From NCBI GenBank assembly GCA_028284935.1, contig JANQQQ010000016.1, forward strand, positions 1 to 64,000: 64,000 bases of DNA, given 5' to 3'. The position numbers and the translations under genes are program-made. Under the pieces are notes generated by a model that saw only the letters and a list, made by a program, of their open reading frames with translations, ran no database searches and was not told the origin of the DNA. Position 1 is the stretch's first letter, and each line of letters opens with the position of its first letter. This DNA is from Croceivirga sp. Lineage in GTDB: Bacteria; Bacteroidota; Bacteroidia; Flavobacteriales; Flavobacteriaceae. Positions 19,308 through 27,355 of the stretch are shown here, in pieces.

Positions 19308-19876
19308 GGCGAAATATTAGGTTAGGTTCATGACAAAGGTACAATTCTTTCAAAGTCGGATGGTTAATATTTCATGGAACAATTTTCCCATTCGTTAAAA
19401 ATCAACTTCTTAGGGTTTTTGTCCATTGTTCATATTCAGTAGAAAAAAAGGAACGAAATAATTTGTTTTCTTTCCGTTAAATTAACATTACCACTTTTTA
19501 CATAATATTAAATCAATATTTCATTAATTTTTAATGAACATTTATCCTCTTTTTTCTAACGCTAATTAACATAAAATCAAAACTAAGTTTTCCATAAATT
19601 CATGTTGATTCCACTTGTTAAACAATGTTGAAAAAAGGGATAATTCGTTGGTTATTACATTTTTCAATCATTCATAAACTGTGAACAAAAAAGAATGTTT
19701 GTTCAACACAATCTTTTAAAGAAATATTTATTCCCATTATCCACAGACCATCACTATCATCATCATTTTTTAAAAATTAATATAAAAAAGGGAAATAATT
19801 AATTGTATGTTGATAAAACGAAGAGATTTCTTAAAAGTAGTCTAGTTCAATAATTCGTAATTTCCCTCAAACTTTT
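19308..19876. other. Candidate chromosomal replication origin (AT-rich gap with DnaA-box-like sites)
   Basis: This is the largest gene-free gap in the window (569 bp), strongly AT-rich, between divergently transcribed rpiB and rnr. It holds a perfect DnaA box TTATCCACA at 19737-19745 and near matches on the other strand: TTGTTCACA (19680-19688), TTTTCAACA (19626-19634), TTATCAACA (19808-19816) and GAATCAACA (19603-19611). A-and-T tracts at about 19766-19805 could serve as an unwinding element. Two perfect parS sites lie about 25-27 kb away. No ORF or RNA gene was recognised in it. The origin call is inference. Confidence 0.5.
19334..19341 (-). promoter_or_regulatory. -7 promoter box for rpiB operon
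   Basis: TACCTTTG on the minus strand matches TAnnTTTG, 26 nt upstream of the rpiB ATG. No exact -33 box at standard distance. Confidence 0.45.
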
Positions 19877-22072
19877 ATGTGGATGTCCAAGAGAAAAAAG
19901 AGGGCAAGAAGTCAGCGAAAAAATGAGATTACCAAAGGGATTTTCACCGTTTTGGAAGCTGAGCCCAATAAATCGTTCAACTATAAACAAATAGCTTCGA
20001 AACTTGGTATTACAGATACTAAGGGTCGGAATGATTTAATCCAACGTTTGGCACAATTAAAGGTAAAGGACCGTATTATGGAAGCGGAGCGGGGGAAGTA
20101 TAAAAAGAAACCTTCGAATAGGGTTATCATTAGGGGAAGGGTTGATTTGGCCAATAATGGAAATGCCTATATCATTACCGAGGATTCTGACCAGGATATC
20201 TTTGTTCCAAATAGCCAATTGAATAAAGCTTTTCATGGTGATACCGTTGAAGTTCTTTTGAAGAACAGAAGAAACGGGAGGCGACCAGAAGGTAGGGTTT
20301 CAAAGGTTTTGGAGCGTAAAAAGGATAAATATGTTGGTATTGTGGAAAAACACAAAACATTTGTATTTGTAAGACCAACGGATCCTAAAATGTACACTGA
20401 TATTTTTGTTCCATTGGAGCGGTCAAAAAAAGCGGAAGACGGAACCAAAGTTTTAGTGGAGTTGGGGGATTGGCCGGAAGAGGCCGATTCTCCCTACGGT
20501 ACGATCATGGAAATATTGGGAATGCCAGGGGAACATCAAACGGAGATTCATTCCATTCTCGCTGAATACGGTCTCCCTTATGAATTTCCCTATGAGGTGG
20601 AACAATTTGCAAACACTTTGGATACCTCCATCAAAGATGAAGAAATAGCGAAGCGCAGGGATATGCGTGATATTCTCACCTTTACCATAGATCCGAAAGA
20701 TGCTAAGGATTTTGATGATGCCCTGTCCTTTCAAAGATTGGAAAACGGAAATTTTGAAATAGGGGTACATATCGCCGATGTTTCGCACTACTTAACCCCG
20801 GGTTCCATTCTAGATGATGAAGCATTTAATCGAGCGACTTCGGTGTACTTGGTGGACCGGGTGGTTCCTATGCTTCCTGAGATATTGTCGAATAATGCCT
20901 GTTCGTTGCGGCCCAAGGAAGAAAAATATACATTTTCTGCGGTTTTTGAAATGGATGAAAACGCCAAGGTCAAAAGCCAATGGTTCGGAAGAACCGTGAT
21001 ATTGTCTGACGAACGATTTGCCTATGAAGAAGCGCAGCATATTATAGAAACGCGTTCCAATAGTATTCCTGATGATATTTCCATTAGGGAAAGTGCTTAC
21101 GATATTTCTAATGAAATTAAGGAAGCTGTTTTACAACTGGATGTACTGGCCAAAATTATGCGGGAGAAGCGTATGGATTCCGGTGCCATTTCTTTTGATA
21201 AAATAGAGGTCAAGTTTAATTTGGATCAAGAAAAGAATCCCGAAAGTGTATTCTTCAAGGAATCCAAGGACGCCAATAAATTGATTGAGGAATTTATGTT
21301 GTTGGCCAATAGAAAGGTGGCTGAATATGTGGGCAAACAGAAATCAAAAAAGACCTTTGTTTACCGTGTACATGACGAACCTGATATCGATAAATTGATG
21401 GCATTGAATGGGGTGATTTCAAGGTTTGGGCATAGTGTTGATCTACGTGATAGAAAATCAATAAATGGTTCTTTGAACCGCCTGTTGAATGATGTAAAGG
21501 GTAAAAAAGAGCAAAATTTAGTGGATACCCTGGCGATTCGAAGCATGAGTAAAGCAGTGTATACTACGGATAATATTGGACATTATGGATTGGCTTTTGA
21601 TTTTTACACTCATTTTACCTCCCCAATTAGAAGATATCCGGATGTGATGGTGCATCGTTTACTGCAGCATTATTTAAACGATGGAACAACCAAAAATGAA
21701 ACGGTTTATGAGGAACAATGCCAGCATTCCTCAAATATGGAACTATTGGCGGCCAATGCAGAGCGGGATTCCATTAAATACATGCAGATTAAGTTTATGG
21801 AAGACCATTCCGATAAGGAGTTTGTTGGCGTCATTTCTGGGGTAACGGAATGGGGAGTTTATGTTGAAATTATAGAAAATAAGTGTGAAGGAATGGTTCG
21901 TATTCGTGATATTAAGGACGATTATTATGTTTTTGATGAACGGCAATACGCTATAATTGGAGAGCGGTTCAAAGAAATGTATCAGTTAGGGGATGAGGTC
22001 ATTGTTATGGTAAAAAATACTGATTTGGTAAAACGACACTTAGATTTTACTTTGTTGGGTAGAAACGAATAA
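19877..22072 (+). CDS. rnr: Ribonuclease R
   Basis: This 731-aa protein has the RNase II/R architecture: an N-terminal winged-helix region (about residues 15-70), cold-shock domains (about 75-230), the RNB catalytic domain with acidic cluster TIDPKDAKDFDDALSF and HYGLAFDFYTHFTSPIRRYPD, and a C-terminal S1 domain (about 645-725, FVGVISGVTEWGVYVEI). It degrades structured RNA 3' to 5'. An ATG at 19883 is an equally good start. It reads away from the candidate origin. Confidence 0.96.
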   Translation: MWMSKRKKRARSQRKNEITKGIFTVLEAEPNKSFNYKQIASKLGITDTKGRNDLIQRLAQLKVKDRIMEAERGKYKKKPSNRVIIRGRVDLANNGNAYIITEDSDQDIFVPNSQLNKAFHGDTVEVLLKNRRNGRRPEGRVSKVLERKKDKYVGIVEKHKTFVFVRPTDPKMYTDIFVPLERSKKAEDGTKVLVELGDWPEEADSPYGTIMEILGMPGEHQTEIHSILAEYGLPYEFPYEVEQFANTLDTSIKDEEIAKRRDMRDILTFTIDPKDAKDFDDALSFQRLENGNFEIGVHIADVSHYLTPGSILDDEAFNRATSVYLVDRVVPMLPEILSNNACSLRPKEEKYTFSAVFEMDENAKVKSQWFGRTVILSDERFAYEEAQHIIETRSNSIPDDISIRESAYDISNEIKEAVLQLDVLAKIMREKRMDSGAISFDKIEVKFNLDQEKNPESVFFKESKDANKLIEEFMLLANRKVAEYVGKQKSKKTFVYRVHDEPDIDKLMALNGVISRFGHSVDLRDRKSINGSLNRLLNDVKGKKEQNLVDTLAIRSMSKAVYTTDNIGHYGLAFDFYTHFTSPIRRYPDVMVHRLLQHYLNDGTTKNETVYEEQCQHSSNMELLAANAERDSIKYMQIKFMEDHSDKEFVGVISGVTEWGVYVEIIENKCEGMVRIRDIKDDYYVFDERQYAIIGERFKEMYQLGDEVIVMVKNTDLVKRHLDFTLLGRNE

Positions 22073-22129
22073 TACTATTTCTTTAGGAAAAGAGTTTATG
22101 TAGTTGGATATCAATCAAAACGAGAAACT

Positions 22130-22810
22130 ATGAAAAATGCACTTTTCTTCCTTTTTTGTGGCTTTATCCCATTCTTAAATGCTCAAGAGGGTTCCATTAC
22201 CATGGAACTTCAATCGTTTGATGAAGTAAAAGGATTTGATGGAATTTCCATTGAATTAATTAAATCCAACGAAAACAAAGCGGAAATTTCAGGGGCAAAC
22301 ACCAACAAAGTGGCCATTGTCAATAACAAAGGCGTTCTTAAAATTAGGATGAACATTGATAAGATTTTCAGTGGGTATCGAACCTTTGTAAAACTCTATT
22401 ACACGGAGCACTTAAAAATAATTGATGTCAATGAAGATGCACGCATATATTCCAATGATGTCCTTGCTCAGAACATTTTGGATGTGCGCGCCCAAGAAAG
22501 CGGGGAACTTCAATTGAATTGTAAAGTGGAACAATTGTTGGCTAAAGCGGTTACAGGAGGGGATATTGTTGTAAAGGGATTTACGGACAATCAGGATATC
22601 GTTATTAATACCGGAGGTTCTTTTCAAGGGAATGAATTTAAAAGCAAATTCACAACGGTAAAGGTAAATGCCGGTGGAAATGCATCGGTTTATGCCACTA
22701 AATATGTCAAAGCCGATGTCAAGGCCGGAGGAACGGTGAGAGTTTTTGGAAATCCCGAAAAGATGGATGAAAAAACGGTTTTTGGGGGAAAAGTGGAACG
22801 CGTTGAATAG
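22130..22810 (+). CDS. GIN-domain (DUF2807-type) secreted protein
   Basis: This 226-aa protein has a signal peptide (about residues 1-18, ending LNAQ) and then the head GIN-domain pattern: FDEVKGFDGISIELIKSN near the start and repeating beta-strand turns rich in Gly, Asp and Val (VTGGDIVVKG, VKVNAGGNASVY, VKAGGTVRVFG). Such proteins are common in Bacteroidota and are exported; the function is not established. It lies 57 nt after rnr, possibly co-transcribed. Confidence 0.8.
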   Translation: MKNALFFLFCGFIPFLNAQEGSITMELQSFDEVKGFDGISIELIKSNENKAEISGANTNKVAIVNNKGVLKIRMNIDKIFSGYRTFVKLYYTEHLKIIDVNEDARIYSNDVLAQNILDVRAQESGELQLNCKVEQLLAKAVTGGDIVVKGFTDNQDIVINTGGSFQGNEFKSKFTTVKVNAGGNASVYATKYVKADVKAGGTVRVFGNPEKMDEKTVFGGKVERVE

Positions 22811-22815
22811 GTTGT

Positions 22816-23490
22816 ATGATTGAAGATGTACAAGCAGCTCTGCCCTTAGGCTTTTTACTGAGCTTTATGGTGGGCCCTGTTTTCTTTGTGCTGCTTGAAA
22901 CCAGTGCTATAAAAGGTTTTCGTGCTGGCTTATTCTTTAACATCGGTGTTATTATGGCCGATATCCTTTTCTTGTTTATTGCATATTTCAGTAGTTTCCA
23001 GTTGTTGGAAAATTTGAGTAATACGCCAGGGCTTTATGTTTTTGGGGGAATGATTTTATTGATTTATGGGTTGGTTATTTTGATAAAAAAGACGACAAAG
23101 AAAGAAAAAGTCAGACCGTCAAAAGGAACCTATTTAGGACTTGTGGTCAAGGGTTTTCTGTTAAATTTCATTAACGTTGGAGTGTTGGTTTTTTGGTTGG
23201 GCGTATTGATTGTGGTAGGTCCAAGTTTGAATAATAATCCAAATAGAATTCTCGTATTTTTTGGAAGCATGTTGACCACGTATTTTATTACTGACCTGTT
23301 CAAAATAGTACTGGCCAAACAATTGAAAAAGAAATTGACTTTAGAACGAATCACCTACATCAAAAAAATATTGGGGCTTATCTTAGTGGTGTGTGGTATG
23401 GTGTTAATAACCAAAGGTTTTTTACCAAAGGATAAGTTCAATATTAAAGAAGGGATTGAGCGTATAAATGAACAAAAAAACCCAGCCTAA
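22816..23490 (+). CDS. LysE-family translocator
   Basis: This 224-aa membrane protein has six hydrophobic segments and the LysE-family opening ALPLGFLLSFMVGPVFFVLLETS, followed by GFRAGLFFNIGVIMADILF. The family exports amino acids or similar small solutes; the substrate is unknown. It starts 5 nt after the GIN-domain gene. Its last codons overlap the hairpin that ends the opposing tRNA-Cys transcript. Confidence 0.85.
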   Translation: MIEDVQAALPLGFLLSFMVGPVFFVLLETSAIKGFRAGLFFNIGVIMADILFLFIAYFSSFQLLENLSNTPGLYVFGGMILLIYGLVILIKKTTKKEKVRPSKGTYLGLVVKGFLLNFINVGVLVFWLGVLIVVGPSLNNNPNRILVFFGSMLTTYFITDLFKIVLAKQLKKKLTLERITYIKKILGLILVVCGMVLITKGFLPKDKFNIKEGIERINEQKNPA

Positions 23491-23499
23491 ACGACCGGG
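23473..23499 (-). terminator. Terminator of tRNA-Cys
   Basis: On the minus strand, CCCGGTC pairs with GGCTGGG (with two G-T pairs) around a GTTTA loop and is followed by a run of seven T. It overlaps the 3' end of the LysE-family gene. Confidence 0.6.
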
Positions 23500-23505
23500 C
23501 CTTTG

Positions 23506-23576
23506 AGGCATCGAGCGGATTCGAACCGCTGTACAAGCTTTTGCAGAGCTGTGCCTAGCCACTCGGCCACGATGCC
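23506..23576 (-). tRNA. tRNA-Cys (anticodon GCA)
   Basis: A 71-nt cloverleaf on the minus strand with acceptor stem GGCATCG/CGATGCC, anticodon loop CTGCAAA with GCA, T loop TTCGAAT and discriminator U73, which is a tRNA-Cys identity element. CCA is not encoded. Confidence 0.93.
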
Positions 23577-23586
23577 TTGCAAGATG

Positions 23587-23618
23587 CAAATGTAGCACTC
23601 TAAATGCTCCTTTCCAAA
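23587..23618 (-). promoter_or_regulatory. Promoter of tRNA-Cys (TTTG-N20-TACATTTG)
   Basis: On the minus strand TTTG (23615-23618) and TACATTTG (23587-23594) are spaced by 20 nt, a full -33/-7 match ending 10 nt before the mature tRNA 5' end. Confidence 0.7.
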
Positions 23619-23625
23619 ATAGGAA

Positions 23626-23985
23626 CTACCCGTTTTTAGCAGATAATGTTACGGCCACACTTTCCACATCCCCACCAATGGGGGGATTGATTTTTGAAAC
23701 TGAAATTTCTGCTGTTCTTACTTCAGGAATTTCCCTGAAAATGCGATTCAAAATTCTTTTGGCTACGTGTTCCAACAATTTGGATTTTTGCAACATTTCC
23801 TCTTTCACAATATTGTTGAGATGAACATAGTCTATGGTATCGTTTAACTTGTCGGAGATGGAGGGTAAGGACAGATCGGCACTCACTTCGAGGTCTACCC
23901 GATAATCACTTCCTATGATACTTTCCTCTTTTAGGCACCCATGCCAAGCATGTACGCGAATGTTATTGAGTTTAATTTTGCCCAT
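23626..23985 (-). CDS. folB: Dihydroneopterin aldolase
   Basis: This 119-aa protein has the FolB fold pattern: start GKIKLNNIRVHAWHGCLKEE (the conserved HGC-E region), DTIDYVHLNNIVKEEM, LLEHVAKRILNRI, and the catalytic-Lys strand VSKINPPIGGDVESVAV. It converts dihydroneopterin to 6-hydroxymethyl-dihydropterin in folate synthesis. No other folate genes are adjacent. The ATG 23985 has a -7 box 17 nt upstream. Confidence 0.93.
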   Translation of the reverse strand: MGKIKLNNIRVHAWHGCLKEESIIGSDYRVDLEVSADLSLPSISDKLNDTIDYVHLNNIVKEEMLQKSKLLEHVAKRILNRIFREIPEVRTAEISVSKINPPIGGDVESVAVTLSAKNG

Positions 23986-24002
23986 GATTTCTTTGAAGTA
24001 GG

Positions 24003-24010
24003 CAAAAGTA
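24003..24010 (-). promoter_or_regulatory. -7 promoter box for folB
   Basis: TACTTTTG on the minus strand matches TAnnTTTG, 17 nt upstream of the folB ATG. Confidence 0.45.
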
Positions 24011-24025
24011 AACTAAAACAAGGAT

Positions 24026-24973
24026 TTAGTAAGTACAACGACAATTACTGATGCCCTGGAATAAATCCATACCCACGGTCAATACGTGCGTTCCAGCACT
24101 ATATCCCAAGATTTCATTGGTGATGACCTGATAAGAATAGCCGAAATAAAAATTACTCTTCTTCAAGCCCGCAATGGGAGCAATGTACAAAGGCGTTCCA
24201 ATTTGGTCATTCAAGAAACGGTAGGTGAGCCCTAAATAATAGTAGTCTTCAAAATCGTGAAACCGGAATTTTGCATTCAAATCGGTTACGGAACGGCCAT
24301 CATTTTCGAACCATTGAAAGAAAACCGAAGGTTCAACTTCTATTTTACTGTTGTTGTTTTTGGAAAAACTATAGCCCGTGTAGACATAATAATTTCGTAA
24401 GGTGTTGGGTTCAAAAATGGGATTAAAGGCAGCCAAATCCTTGTTCAAAATATTGGAAGCGTTTAAACTAAGATAGAATTTATCCAAACGATAAAGGACC
24501 CCTAAATCAAAGTTATGGTTCGTCGTCGCCCTATCGTCTGTTACATTGGGGTCATTATTGTCCCTAAAGTTTTCAATATCAATTCGGAACTGGTTGAAGT
24601 TGTATGAAATTCCAAAGGATAAAAACTCATCATCATACCTATCCAAAATCAAGTGGTGCGCAAAGGAAACCCTGGAACCTCGTTGTTTGGTTTCCCCGTT
24701 GCTATCATTATAAAGCAACATACCAATTCCGGAACGGTTACCAATTCTGGCATCAGCCGCCAAGGTTTGGGTGTCAGGGGCATCTTCTATGCCTACCCAT
24801 TGCGTTAAACCGTTCAAACGTACTTTTATATGATCCCCTACACCTGCATAGGTGGGTGACATGATAAAAGGGTTGTCCGCTATATACTGGGATAGCTGTG
24901 GAATAGTCAATTCCTGACCAATGCTTGAGATGGAGACAAGCATGAAAAGAATTGGGACTAAGGACTTCTTCAT
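24026..24973 (-). CDS. PorP/SprF-family type IX secretion membrane protein
   Basis: This 315-aa protein has a signal peptide and the PorP/SprF barrel signature: the opening LTIPQLSQYIADNPFIMSPTYAGVGD, NRSGIGMLLYND, SFAHHL, SFGISYNF, LGVLYRLDKFYLSLNASNI and a closing LTVGMDLF. PorP/SprF proteins sit in the outer membrane and are linked to surface attachment of T9SS substrates, particularly type-B-sorted adhesins. It is the last gene of the cluster led by the Ig-like protein, 195 nt from the previous gene; that gap shows no clear gene. Confidence 0.9.
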   Translation of the reverse strand: MKKSLVPILFMLVSISSIGQELTIPQLSQYIADNPFIMSPTYAGVGDHIKVRLNGLTQWVGIEDAPDTQTLAADARIGNRSGIGMLLYNDSNGETKQRGSRVSFAHHLILDRYDDEFLSFGISYNFNQFRIDIENFRDNNDPNVTDDRATTNHNFDLGVLYRLDKFYLSLNASNILNKDLAAFNPIFEPNTLRNYYVYTGYSFSKNNNSKIEVEPSVFFQWFENDGRSVTDLNAKFRFHDFEDYYYLGLTYRFLNDQIGTPLYIAPIAGLKKSNFYFGYSYQVITNEILGYSAGTHVLTVGMDLFQGISNCRCTY

Positions 24974-25169
24974 GGCATTTTAGGTTAATTCGATTTGGTC
25001 AACAATTCTATGAATTGCTATTCTTAAAATCTTTTTCCCATTTTCAGTCCTCGTTGCGCATTTACCGCACTTAATCATAACGACCCGAATATGGTATTAG
25101 TGTTTTGTGCAATGGAATAATCGTTGAACTGCAACGCATTGCGAAACAAGTTTTTTGTTTCCCTTTCTT

Positions 25170-27347
25170 TTAACTGATGCTGTTGGGTTTTACACGCATG
25201 ATCCAAATAGGATCTTGGTACTCGTTATTCAATTTTGAATAATAGTTGGTCAAAGCGGCTGTCCATTCTTGATGTTTTTTCAAATACACGTAGCGGTACT
25301 TGTTTTCGGGATTAATGAAATACCCGGCATTCAAACCTTTAGCGTTTAATTCCTTTACAAAACGTGTAGCATTGTTGGGATTGGCGAAGACATTGGCAAT
25401 AATGTAAAACCCGGAACCTATACCATCGATGGTATAGGTGCGCAAGGATGGTTTTCCTGGACGGTTCACCCCATTATTGACAACATTCTTTTGTAGGACA
25501 GAATCATCATACCTATTGGTATTTTGTGCAAGTCCAGAGGTATTTTCAACACCTTGAACGCGCATGACCCATGTGTCCCCATTATATTCTCCGTTTAAGT
25601 TGGACTTGTGGGCTGCAATAGCATCTGCTTGTGATCCGAAGCTTTTCAGGTACACATAGTTCATGCCGTTTCTTGGGTTGGTAAAGTAATCCGCATCAAC
25701 GCCTTTGGCTTTCAAATCTTCGATAAAGGCATTCATGTATTTTGTCCCTTTGTACACATTGGCAATCAAGTAATGCCCTGACTCCACATCAGGAACGGAA
25801 AAATCCCTAAACTTGGTCTTTCTAACATATTTTTTAGGAGCAGCTGTTTTGTCCACCCTGGTTTCGTTGGAGGCTACTTCTAGCTTTCTTTCCTTGATAG
25901 GGGTTTCGGAAGTTCTTACTTCTTTCATCCGTTGGGAAGTAGAGGTTTTGGCAAGTTGACGGTCCAAGCCTTTTGATTTGTCACTACCTTGAACGGAGGT
26001 ATTTGAGTCTTTCTGATCGTTAAGTTCGATGATGCGTTTTGAAGCCGTGGTGTTGGCCAATCCACTATTGGAAATAGGGGTCTTTGTACTATTCTGGGCA
26101 ATTTCACTGTCTTGGGCATCTTGGAAATACAACTGTTTTGCTTTCTCCTCAAGTTCGGGTCGATTTCCCTTCGTCTCCCTCCGAACCATTTTCATCACGG
26201 TGTTGAAGCGCCTTTCCAAATCGGACTTTCTGGTACGTTCAATGGAGTCTTGACGGAATAGCAACTCATCTAAAATGGCATCATTTTCAGCTAACTTCTT
26301 TTCCAACTCGGCAATTTTCAAGTCTTTTTCTGTGAGGCTCAATTCTTCAATAGGGACGTCCTCGTCTTCATTGCTAACTAGGTCTTCATTCCCTTTTTCG
26401 AGGAGTACACGGTCTTCGGTGAGGTTCGGCACAAAGGAATATGCCAAGGAAATTTCATGATTGACCCCAAAGTTTTCAAAGTTGTTTGATAGGCCTTTCT
26501 CAACGGTATATCCAAGGGACAGGCGTTTGTTCAGATTAAAACCTATACCAGCAGCAGCTCCATAAAAATCGTCATAGCCTGCTTGTAACCATCCTAATTT
26601 TGGTAGGTCAAGAATCATACTTCCGCTCAGGGAGATGTCCTCTCCTTGGACATTTCTCACCCTGGCCAAGGGCATTAACCGGCCGCTCTCCAAGATTCCA
26701 GAAGCATTTTTAAACTGATGGGTATATTGTAAATGCCCGGTAAAGGTCTTTTCGTCAAATTGGGTAATGGATTCACTGGTCTTAAGATTGTAATCAAAAA
26801 GGTTATCCGCAATAACACCAATATCAAAGTTTCCATAGCTCAAGTTAAACCCGGGCTGAAAAGTAATCAATGCGCTATCGTCCAAGCTATTTAGAAGGGG
26901 GTCGTCATCCACGGGATTGGCCCTCCCTTCATTAAAACCACTGTTGTAATAGGAAAAGTTGGCCCCAAACGTAAAATTGCTTTTATCACTTAATTTCACC
27001 CCATAGGCGTAGTTGGCCAACAAACCAAAGTTGTCAATCAATCCCTCACGCTGCGTATATAGGCTAAGACCTACCCCACTTCTATCCCCTATACGACCAC
27101 TATAACTCAAAAAATAAGTTTGATAGTTATCATCAAAAGAAACCGATTGGTTTCTGTGAAATAGGTTGATATATGATTTGTCTTCTCTAACGGTTGAAAA
27201 GGTAGGATTCAAAAGAAACCGATTAAATTTCAAAAGATTTTGGGAAGGAACGTCATACGCAATAAAAGGTGTTTCTTCTTGGGCGCTTATCGATCCCAAA
27301 GAAAAGAGAAACAGGAGTAGTACTATTAAGGAGCTATACTTTCGCAT
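25170..27347 (-). CDS. PorP/SprF-like protein with C-terminal tandem SPOR-like repeats
   Basis: This 725-aa protein has a signal peptide (about residues 1-22), a PorP/SprF-type barrel (about 25-310, with GDRSGVGLSLYTQ and FGANFSYYNSG), an acidic and lysine-rich linker with coiled coil (about 320-530), and two similar modules of about 75 residues (about 538-615 and 650-722). Each module runs from GHYLIANVYKGTKYMNAFI-type to YVYLKSF-type and ends WVMRV or WIMRV, resembling SPOR peptidoglycan-binding repeats. It lies 8 nt after the Ig-like gene. The fusion suggests an outer-membrane T9SS partner tied to peptidoglycan. Confidence 0.85.
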   Translation of the reverse strand: MRKYSSLIVLLLFLFSLGSISAQEETPFIAYDVPSQNLLKFNRFLLNPTFSTVREDKSYINLFHRNQSVSFDDNYQTYFLSYSGRIGDRSGVGLSLYTQREGLIDNFGLLANYAYGVKLSDKSNFTFGANFSYYNSGFNEGRANPVDDDPLLNSLDDSALITFQPGFNLSYGNFDIGVIADNLFDYNLKTSESITQFDEKTFTGHLQYTHQFKNASGILESGRLMPLARVRNVQGEDISLSGSMILDLPKLGWLQAGYDDFYGAAAGIGFNLNKRLSLGYTVEKGLSNNFENFGVNHEISLAYSFVPNLTEDRVLLEKGNEDLVSNEDEDVPIEELSLTEKDLKIAELEKKLAENDAILDELLFRQDSIERTRKSDLERRFNTVMKMVRRETKGNRPELEEKAKQLYFQDAQDSEIAQNSTKTPISNSGLANTTASKRIIELNDQKDSNTSVQGSDKSKGLDRQLAKTSTSQRMKEVRTSETPIKERKLEVASNETRVDKTAAPKKYVRKTKFRDFSVPDVESGHYLIANVYKGTKYMNAFIEDLKAKGVDADYFTNPRNGMNYVYLKSFGSQADAIAAHKSNLNGEYNGDTWVMRVQGVENTSGLAQNTNRYDDSVLQKNVVNNGVNRPGKPSLRTYTIDGIGSGFYIIANVFANPNNATRFVKELNAKGLNAGYFINPENKYRYVYLKKHQEWTAALTNYYSKLNNEYQDPIWIMRVKPNSIS

Positions 27348-27355
27348 GGTTTAGG

